DNA from: Cyanophora paradoxa
Taxonomy: Eukaryota; Glaucocystophyceae; Cyanophorales; Cyanophoraceae
Direction of reading: 5' to 3'
Length of the DNA: 64,000 nucleotides
NCBI GenBank assembly: GCA_004431415.1
Contig: QPMI01000003.1
Span: forward strand, 124,001 to 188,000
Positions 56,862 through 64,000 of this stretch are shown piece by piece. Every line of letters begins with the position of its first letter. Position 1 is the stretch's first letter. The translations under genes were made by a program, and so were the position numbers. The notes under the pieces are model-generated. The model was not told the DNA's origin. It did no database searches and saw only the letters and a list, made by a program, of their open reading frames with translations.

Positions 56862-57519
56862 TCTCTAAGCATCCATTTGCATGGAAAATGTGAGTTCGAA
56901 AAGTGATCGGCTCTGTGCAGTGATCACAGGGGCTTCGTTTGGCCGACAGATGACGAGCTATTTGGGCAAATATATATGATTTTGTGAGATATTACGTATT
57001 TTTGTGTCGCGGTGTTTTGCGTTCTGTGTATTGTGTCGGGTCTTAATCAAGACGTTTTGTTATGGTACTGTACATGTGACGGGCCAGTCTTATAATATTG
57101 AGCCTTTATCTTAGATCTTTTAAATCCCTTAGATCTCCTACGATTTAGGTGAGATCTCCCTCGTGTGCCCTTCGAACTCGTATGATGGAGCGGAGACGTC
57201 GACGTCTTCTAGATCTGAAAGAGAAAGATCGCGATCGCGATCCTCTCGTCAAGCCGTCACCAAGACGGGAAATTCGAATTCACAGAAGAATTCGAATTCG
57301 AACCGGCATTGAACAAGAATCATCGAAATTTAAATCTCTCTCGAGCTGTCTACTAGGGGCCAGTCTAGGGCGCTGCTGCTAGGCGGGGCGGTGCGGGCTT
57401 GCTAATTGGAAACTGAACAAGAACATGATTCATCGATATCATTGAGCAAGCAATCCTGATAATCTCCTGATAATGAAATTCAAAGGAACATGACTCATCA
57501 TTAGTCTAAAAGTAGCTGC
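56862..57519. other. AT-rich convergent spacer
   Basis: The spacer lies between the 3' ends of the HNH gene (+) and the F-box gene (-). It has T-rich sequence at 56970-57110 and clustered palindromes at 57230-57305 (GCGATCGC, repeated GAATTC/TTCGAA units). A 77-codon frame at 57149-57382 is made largely of these palindromic Arg/Ile/Lys codons, and I do not accept it as a gene. Confidence 0.55.
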
Positions 57520-59890
57520 CTACGCGGGGCGGCGCTTGCGTTCGCCGGGCTTGCCAGGGAGCAGCCGCGAGCCGTCCCAGAAGAAGTACTCCTGCGGAGT
57601 CTGTCCGATGTGCACCGCGCACCTGCCGTCCAGGGTTAACGTTTGATGTGTGTGTGCCAGAGGGCGGGCGGATCGGACCAGCACGGGGTGACGGGGGAGA
57701 GCTTGAGGCCGGACGGCTTCAGGCGGGGGCACCCCTGCGCACTGCTCGGGGCGCTCAGAGGGCGAGAGGGGAGAAAGAGAAGGGGCGGAAAGGGGGTACT
57801 GGATCTTGATCAGGTCGGGGCTGGCCGCGCTGATCGACTGGACGTCCACATCCGCGAGATCGATCCGCTGGGGGTACGTCAGAGGCGAAGCGGAGAGGGG
57901 TACAGGGCCCAGGGCGGCGCACGCGCAGGCGGGGGAGGCAGGTGAGATCCATGTCGCGCGGCCCCGGCATCCCGCCGTACTGCGCGCCCGCGGGTCATGG
58001 GGGGGTACCGGTGGCGATCGCGAGGGGGGCGCGGCGCACGCAGAGGGTCTCGAGGCGGGGGGCGCCGCGGAGGGCGGCGGGGACGGCGGCGGCGATGCGG
58101 GGGAGGTTCTCGAGGGTGAGCTCCCGCAGCAGCGGCGCCTGCAGCGCGAAGCTGGCCGCGCTCTCCACGTGCCGCACGGCGAGCTCCCTGCGCCGCCGCT
58201 CGAGGAAAGGCGAGGGGCCGGGGCGGGGGCGGCGGGTCCGGGGCGGGCCTGAGGCGCGGGGCGGCGACGTGGAGGGCGCGGAGCGGGGCGCGGGGGGCGG
58301 AGGCGGGCCCCGCGTAGCCGGCCGGCATCCCCGAGAGCTCGAGGCGCTCCAGCAGCGGGCTCCGCCTGCAGAGCGCCGCGAGCCACGCGTCCGTCAGCAC
58401 CGACGCCGCCACCAGCACCGCCGCCTGCGCCGCGGCGGGCGGGCGCCGCTCAGCGCCGCGTCGGGCGGGCCGGCGCGGGGCGGCGGGCGGGCGGGGAGCG
58501 GGCCTCGCGGAGGGACGGGGCGCGCAGGTCGACGTCGGCGTCGGCGCCCCACGGGCCGAACTCGAACTCCTCCAGCCTGCCGCGGCCGCCGAGTCAGCGG
58601 CCGGGCGGCCGGCGAGGGGGGCTCCACGGCGGGCGCCGGCGGGCGGACTTGGGGGCGTCGAGGAGGAGGGTGGAGCGGTGGCGGCAGCGCATGCGGACGA
58701 GCGGCGGCGTGGTCTCGCTGGAGAGCCGCAGCGAGCGGCACGCCGGCAGCGGCAGCGGCAGCCGCTCGTCGGGGCCCCCGTCCGGCTTGATCCTGCGCCC
58801 CCGGCCCGAGTGGGCCGCCGCAGAACGCTGCGGCGCGGCGGCGCGCGGGCGCGCGTATGCGCACATTATGCAGAGCGTCTCGAGGTTGACGCAGGCGGCG
58901 AAGGGGGCCAGCATCGCCGCGGATGGGCCCCACTCCGGCATCTGCGGGCAGAGTTAGGGTCAGGCGCCGCCCGCGGTGGCCGGGCGGCCCCGCACGGTGA
59001 TGTGGAGGTGCCTCAGAGCGGGCCCGAAGACCCCGGCGAGGTCCGTCTTGAAGAGCAGCACGCGGCCCGTGCGGACCGCTGCGGCCGCCTCAGCGGGCAG
59101 CGGGCAGCGGGGAGGGGGGCGGGGGGGTGGAGGAAGGCGGGGCGCGCTGGAGCAGAAGCCGTTGAGGTCGGGGCAGTGGACGGGGGCGGAGGGGGTGCTG
59201 AAGCTGCGGAGGGCGGGGCAGCCGGGGGCCCGCACGCGCAGCGCGGGGGCGGGGATCATGCTCTTCCACATGTCCTCCTGCAACTCCCACTCGAACCACT
59301 CGTCCTGCGGGGGGGCCGGGGCGCGCTCTCGTCAGACCCCGCCGGCACGGAGGAGCCGAGGGAGAGAGCGCGCCTCCTCGAACGCGTCCTCCGTCTCCTC
59401 GTACTCCTCCTCGAAGTCGTCGCTCGCGTCCCAGTCCCCCCCGTCCCTCGGCGCCCCAGGCCAGCCGGCCGCCCTGCCGCCCCCGGCCGCCCGATCGACG
59501 CGGCGGGCGGGCGAGCTCGGCGGGGGGCGCACCCGCGGTCCGGGGCGCGGGGGCGGCGGCCGGCGAGCCAGATGCGCGGGCTGTCGAGGCGGACGCAGGC
59601 GCCGCGGCGCATGACCGTCGAGGCGCCCCTGCGCCGCCTCCGTCAGGCGGGCCGAGCAGCACCGCGCCGCACCGCAGGGCGGGGCGGGGCGGGGCGGGGC
59701 GGACCAGGGGCGGGGGGCCTGCAGGCCGTCGCAAGTCCAGATGTTGACGGAGAGGCCCTCGAGGCGCGGGCAGTCGCGGACGGTCAGGCTCTGCCCCGGC
59801 TGCGGGGAGCCCCACATCTCGTCGTCCTCCGCCTGGTTGCGCTGCCAACCAGCCGCAGCCTGCGCGCCCGCCGCCGTCGACACGAGAGCT

Positions 59891-59927
<37 letters not shown>

Positions 59928-61753
59928 ACCGCTCGATGGTGGGGGATCCCTCGATGAGGGTGACGGGGGCGGGCGTCCCGGCCGGCGGGAACTCGCCGCC
60001 GGGCAGCTCCCACCGCACGGCGAGCGCCCGCAGGCCGCGCGTCGGCGCGTGCTTCACCGCCTTATCGCTGCCCGTGGAGACCGCGGCGTCGCCCAGCAGC
60101 GCCGAGAGCGCGAAGGCGTCCGCGGGGGGCGCCGCCGCCGCCACCGCGAGCGACTCGAGGCGGGGGAGCGCCTCGAGCAGCGCCGCCGCCTTGGGCCCGT
60201 TCAGCACGGGCCGCTTCGACTCCTCGTCGTCCTCGTCGTACGAGCCCCGCACGTCCAGCGCCAGCCTGCCGCCGCCGTCAGTTGCAAGCGCACAGCGAGA
60301 GATGCAAGAGGGCTGCGCGGGGCGCGCGCCGGACGAGGAACTTGCAGCGGGCGGTGATGCTCTGGAGCAGGGCGGCGTGCGGGCTCATCGCCGTGATCGC
60401 CAGGCCCCTCAGCGCCGGGTACTCCCGCGGGGCATCCGCGGCGCTGCCGGCGGGCCGGGTCAGAGGCGCCGGGGTCGGGGCGGGGCGCGGAGGCCGCGGC
60501 CACGGGGCGAACCGGGCGGGCGCGCCCTTCTTCTCGGGCGCGGGATCGAGCATCGGGTTGGGCACGCCGAAGAGGGCCTCGGCCACGCCGCTGCCCACGT
60601 CCAGGTTTCCAACGACGAGGTTCCGCAGGCCCTGCCGGCCCCGCGGCGGCGTCGGAGGGCGCGGGCGACACGCGCGCGCGGCGGCGCGGCGGCGCGCGCG
60701 CACCGGAGCGACGCGGGCAATGGCCACCGGGAGCGCGGCGGCGTCGCCCGTGGGGCGAGCCTCGACGCAGAGGGCGCGCAGCGGGGCGCCGCGCGTGGCC
60801 ACGCCGGCGAGGAGCGCCGCCGCCGACGCCGCGCGGATCCCGACTGCGCCCTCCCTCGGCCCGCGCCCCTCCTGCTCCGCCGCGTGCATGTGGAACTCGT
60901 TCGACTCCAGAAGCTGGCCGGAAAGACTCGTGAGAGGGCTGCAGCGGCTCGATGGAGCCTTGGGCGGGGGAAGCGGTGGCGCACCTCGAGGCGGCGGAGG
61001 CGGGAGCCCCAGGTGCGGCCCTGGAGGACGGCCTGCGCCACCGTCACCGCGCGGCCTTGGGCCATCAGCGTGCCGAACTGCGAGGCGAGGACGGCCTCCA
61101 CGTGCGACTCGCCGATCGCCACCAGCTCCTCGGGGCCCTCCGGGCAGCCGCGGGTGAACGCCATCGTCCAGATCCCGGCTTTCGCCGCGTTCAGCTGCAC
61201 CAGAGCGTTCGAGTCGAACTGCACCCTGCGCGAGGGACGACTGTGAGATCTAGAGCCAGCGGGGGCCGGCGTACGTGAACGTCCAAGCGCGTCAAAGCAA
61301 ATGGAGCACCGATAAAGACGCTTGCAGGACGCGGCGAGGCCGAAGCGGGACTGCGCGTCGCCCAGCCTGCAAGCAGAACGTCGGCGCCGGCGCGTGTATA
61401 TGACGCATGCACGCGGCGCACCGATCGAAGATCGAAGCAAGGATCGCGTCAGGGAGCGTCAGGATGAAGTCGCATCCCTCCTTGATGCCGCCGATCTCAG
61501 CAGAGCTCGAGTCGCCATCGACGGCCGCGGGACTCGCGGCGGGGACTTGCTGTTCGCATATCGCCCCCTCTAGATCTGATCGCTGAGGAGATTTCGCGGA
61601 AGCGGACGTGGACGCGGGATCGGCCGGCGCCGGCGCGTGGTCGCCATGTGCTGTCGGAGGCCGCTGCGCGCTTCCGACTGGTGACGATCCATCTGAGGAT
61701 GCGGGCGCCTTCGATTTGGACGCCGGCTTGGTGTTCAGGAAGCCCTTCCGCAT
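57520..61753 (-). CDS. F-box protein with leucine-rich repeats
   Basis: This is a likely substrate receptor of an SCF-type ubiquitin ligase. It starts MRKGFLNTKPASKSKAPASS at 61753. A Pro/Ser/Ala leader comes first, then the F-box: CDFILTLPDAILASIFDR (about 61415-61470) spliced to LGDAQSRFGLAASCKRLYR (about 61310-61367). That is the LPDxILxxIF...LAxxCKRLY pattern. Many exons with LRR-like units follow, such as EYPALRGLAITAMSPHAALL (about 60370-60430), LLEALPRLESLAVAAAAPP (about 60130-60190), LTVRDCPRLEGLSVNIWTCD (about 59730-59790) and, lower down, LVAASVLTDAWLAALCRRSP (about 58360-58418). An Ala run of about 13 (GCC repeats, about 59890-59932) lies between repeats. The last exon, CAVHIGQTPQEYFFWDGSRL plus LPGKPGERKRRPA, ends at 57520. 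The leader and F-box are clear. The order of the middle exons was not fully resolved. Confidence 0.75.
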
Positions 61754-61976
61754 CGCAGGTCGAAGAGACCGTACCCCAAAACTTCAGCTGAGTCGAGCGG
61801 GACCTGTACCCAAACGCGTCCGGCTCGGTCGCCGGACGGCGGTCGCAGGAGCGCATAGCTGGCACACACACTCGGTCGACGCCGGGAGAAGGTTGGAGCC
61901 GCCCGCGAGCTGCAGCCTCCCCTGCAACGCGTCTGGCCCATGCCAGCGCGCGCAGCCTGCAGCTGGGCGAAGCGCG
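61754..61976. promoter_or_regulatory. Shared divergent promoter (F-box gene and 61977 gene)
   Basis: The two start codons point away from each other across 223 bp, so the promoters overlap. No TATA box was seen. Confidence 0.5.
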
Positions 61977-63309
61977 ATGCGGCACCAACAAGAGCGAGCT
62001 TCGGCTCCTACAACCAGCGGGGAGATTTACTACCTCGTCCCCAGTCGGCGGGAGGCGAACGCCGCCGAGGCGCCGACCGCGGCCGCGGCCGCGGCCGATG
62101 ACCACGACGCGAGCGTTCGCGTGGGCATCGAGGCGGTCTGCTTCGAGCTCTGCGGCTTCCTGAAGGATGCTCTCGCAGCGGACAACATCCACAAGCCCCG
62201 CGCGCGAAGGTCCGCTTGCGCATGCATATATATGCTCGCGCTGTGCGAATTCGCGCGCGCCAAGCTCGCTGACCGCGGCCGGACGCGCAGACCAGCCGCC
62301 TCTCCCCGTCGACAGGCGCTTTGCAAGCCGAGAAGCGGTGCTGCGGATCTCGGGTCTGTGCTCGCTGATCGCGGGCGTCGGCGCGGAGGCGGAGCTGGGC
62401 GCGCGGCTCGGCGCGCTCTCCGACGACGAGCTGTGGGAGACGGTGATGGCGGCGGAGTACCTGCAGTGCGCGCCGGTCTCGGAGCGCCTGCGGGCGCTCG
62501 CGCGGGCGCGCGTCTGGCGGGGCGCCGGCGACGACGTGCGGGCGCTCGCCGCGGCGGGCGTCGCGGCGCCGGCGCCGGGGCGGCGCGGGGGAGCTCTTCG
62601 GGCGGCTCGCCGGCTTCGTGCAGGCGCTCGCCGGCCTCATCCCCGCCGGCCTCCGCCCGGAGGACGTGCGCGCCCTGCAGCCCTCCGTCGCCTACCACGT
62701 GCGCCCCCGCGCCCCGCGCCCCGCGCTGCCCCCGCGGGCCCTTTTGACCCCTCGTCGCAGTGGGCATACGAGCTGTGCGCTGCTGCAGGGGGCGAGGGGA
62801 GGGAGAACAGGCGCGTCCCAGCGAGCCCTCGCATTTTCTTGTCGGCCGCGGCCGCCCGCGCGGTTGACGACCCCTGCAGCGAGAAGGCTTACGACCTCGC
62901 CGTCGCCGGCTTCGTGCGCGCCCGCTGGCCTCCCTGCGAGCCGCGAGCCGCGCGAGCCGACCGATCGGGCGCAGCGCGTGGCGGCGCGGGCGTACGAAGC
63001 GTACCCGGAGGCAGCGCGCCGCGTCATCGCTGAGCGCTCGGCCACCCTCCCGACCTCCCTCCTCGAGGGTGCGCCCGCGCGGGCGCCGCACGCCCCCGCC
63101 GGGTGGGCGGGGCGAGTAACGGGCGGGCGGCAGATGTGCTGGGCGTGCCGTGCGGCGGGGGGCCGCTGGAGGAGGCGGCGGGGGCGCTGGCGGCGGTGCG
63201 GGCGCCCTACGCCGCCTTCACAGGCGTCGTCCTCCGAGTCTTCCGCTACCTCGTGCGTCGCGCCGCGGGCCGGGGCTGCGCGGGTGTGGCCCCGCTCGCT
63301 TGGGGGTAG
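61977..63309 (+). CDS. Unrecognised alpha-helical protein (weak Skp1-like stretch)
   Basis: The proposed start is MRHQQERASAPTTSGEIYYL at 61977, continuing to IEAVCFELCGFLKDALAADN (about 62130-62188). After an intron come FASREAVLRISGLCSLIAGV (about 62320-62378), LSDDELWETVMAAEYLQCAP plus VSERLRALARARVW (about 62415-62515), ELFGRLAGFVQALAGLIPAG (about 62590-62650), SEKAYDLAVAGF, and RVAARAYEAYPEAARRVIAE (about 62978-63035). The last exon has LEEAAGALAAVRAPYAAFTG, and the stop is at 63309. LWETVMAAEYL resembles the Skp1 helix (LFxLILAANYL), which would be striking beside an F-box gene, but the rest does not match Skp1. I treat function as unknown. Splice signals and very high GC agree with a real gene. 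Confidence 0.5.
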
Positions 63310-63661
63310 CCCCCACCAATTGCGCGACCTTCCCGCGACCATTTTCAATAAGCACATTTTCAGCATCACGAATCTCAGTCACAAAATCACAAATTCGCAC
63401 TGAGCCACACTGTATTTTTCAGACTTCTAACCTCTCCTTACTGAAACCAATCACGAAACCCTTTAATTCTCCACTTTTCTAATTCCTTACCATTCCCAGT
63501 AAGCCCTTTAACTTTCCCCCGATCTCTCAGTAAGGACAGTAAGACCCTCATTTTTACGAAATGTTCCCGATCGTTTCCGGACTGTTTTCAGTTAGCCAAA
63601 TTGAAAAATCCAGGTAAACCCCACCAAATAAACAGGTGATCCCCACTTAAAGATATCCCGA
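63310..63661. other. AT-rich segment with CAGTAAG motifs
   Basis: Composition drops sharply from the GC-rich gene at its left. The heptamer CAGTAAG occurs at 63497, 63528 and 63537, and its reverse complement CTTACTG at 63437. No coding region was seen. The segment may hold the promoter of the zinc-ribbon gene or the edge of an inserted element. Confidence 0.55.
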
Positions 63662-64000
63662 ATGTATAATGTAACAATGGCAAGCAATCAAGTAAATCTA
63701 CCTGAGAGTAAGCGGTGCAATGTTTGCGATAAGGTAAAACCGGCATCGAGTTATGCATTGCAAAAGCGTAGCTCAGGGAATGTACTTTTGAATTGGAGGT
63801 GCAAAGTTTGCGACCGAGACTATCACAATTACCTTTATCATTTCGTGTTAAAAACGCGTCCGAAGATCGAAGTACAATCGAAGATATGCTCGCACTGCAA
63901 GATTGAGAAGCCTGCAAGCGAGTATAATAAAAAACAAAGCACAAAGGATGGTCTCTACTATCAATGCCGAGAATGTTATAGTAAAACTCGTAAGAGTTAA
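63662..64000 (+). CDS. Small double zinc-ribbon protein (virus-like)
   Basis: An intron-less 112-codon frame ends in TAA exactly at the window edge. Two similar CxxC-x(17-19)-CxxC units are present. Unit 1 has CNVCDKVKPASSYALQ (about 63720) and CKVCDRDYHNYLY (about 63800). Unit 2 has CSHCKIEKPASEYNKKQ (about 63890) and CRECYSKTRKS (about 63964). The pattern CxxCxxxKPxxxYxxxxxxxDGLxYxC is common in small proteins of phages and large DNA viruses, often beside HNH/endonuclease VII nucleases, and also occurs in hosts. The start may be the Met at 63662 or the Met at 63677. A-rich codons (AAA, AAT, GTA) and the absence of introns differ from every other gene here, which suggests transfer or an inserted element. 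Function is unknown, probably nucleic-acid or protein binding. Confidence 0.65.
   Translation: MYNVTMASNQVNLPESKRCNVCDKVKPASSYALQKRSSGNVLLNWRCKVCDRDYHNYLYHFVLKTRPKIEVQSKICSHCKIEKPASEYNKKQSTKDGLYYQCRECYSKTRKS

Noticed and set aside
57149-57382. Arg-rich small open frame
   Set aside because: It is made of palindromic repeat words, with no splice context or homology.

Overview
This is nuclear DNA of a GC-rich unicellular eukaryote. Nearly every gene is broken by short introns (about 50-130 bp). Their donors read GTGCGC or, unusually often, GCGCGC (GC-AG introns), and a CTGAC/CTCAC-like branch point usually sits 10-25 nt before the acceptor AG. Gene content includes a one-piece fungal-type fatty acid synthase, the ciliary protein KATNIP, a PAQR receptor, ribosomal protein uL3 and a SOX-like HMG-box protein. 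This points to a flagellate-stage protist. A stramenopile or haptophyte-type alga or thraustochytrid-like organism fits best, but the sequence alone does not settle the lineage. No bacterial operon, CRISPR array or plasmid feature is present.

Layout: 1-5476 (+) the 3' part of a beta-helix surface protein with one membrane span; 6144-8901 (+) a GH13 alpha-amylase-like enzyme; 9851-12020 (-) an HMG-box protein containing a 15-nt microexon; 13914-27980 (-) a giant FAS I of about 4,000 residues with all domains in fungal beta-then-alpha order; 28684-30055 (+) a PAQR receptor; 30548-32286 (-) ribosomal protein L3, divergent from a tiny SERBP1/HABP4-like protein at 32470-32880 (+); 33704-42624 (+) KATNIP; 43193-44948 (+) an atypical protein kinase; 45080-47354 (+) a leucine-rich-repeat-like protein; about 48331-54908 (-) a decayed non-LTR retrotransposon (APE endonuclease, RT, RNase H); 55642-56861 (+) an HNH-nuclease protein; 57520-61753 (-) an F-box/LRR protein, divergent from an unrecognised helical protein at 61977-63309 (+); 63662-64000 (+) a small double zinc-ribbon protein in an abrupt AT-rich segment.

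Two kinds of gene alternate. Very GC-rich housekeeping genes (FAS, GH13, KATNIP, F-box) contrast with lower-GC genes carrying AT-rich introns (beta-helix protein, kinase, LRR, HNH). The spacers are lower in GC and full of short perfect palindromes such as restriction-site-like hexamers. Exon boundaries below were read by eye from reading frame, splice signals and family conservation. Gene ends are more certain than individual introns.
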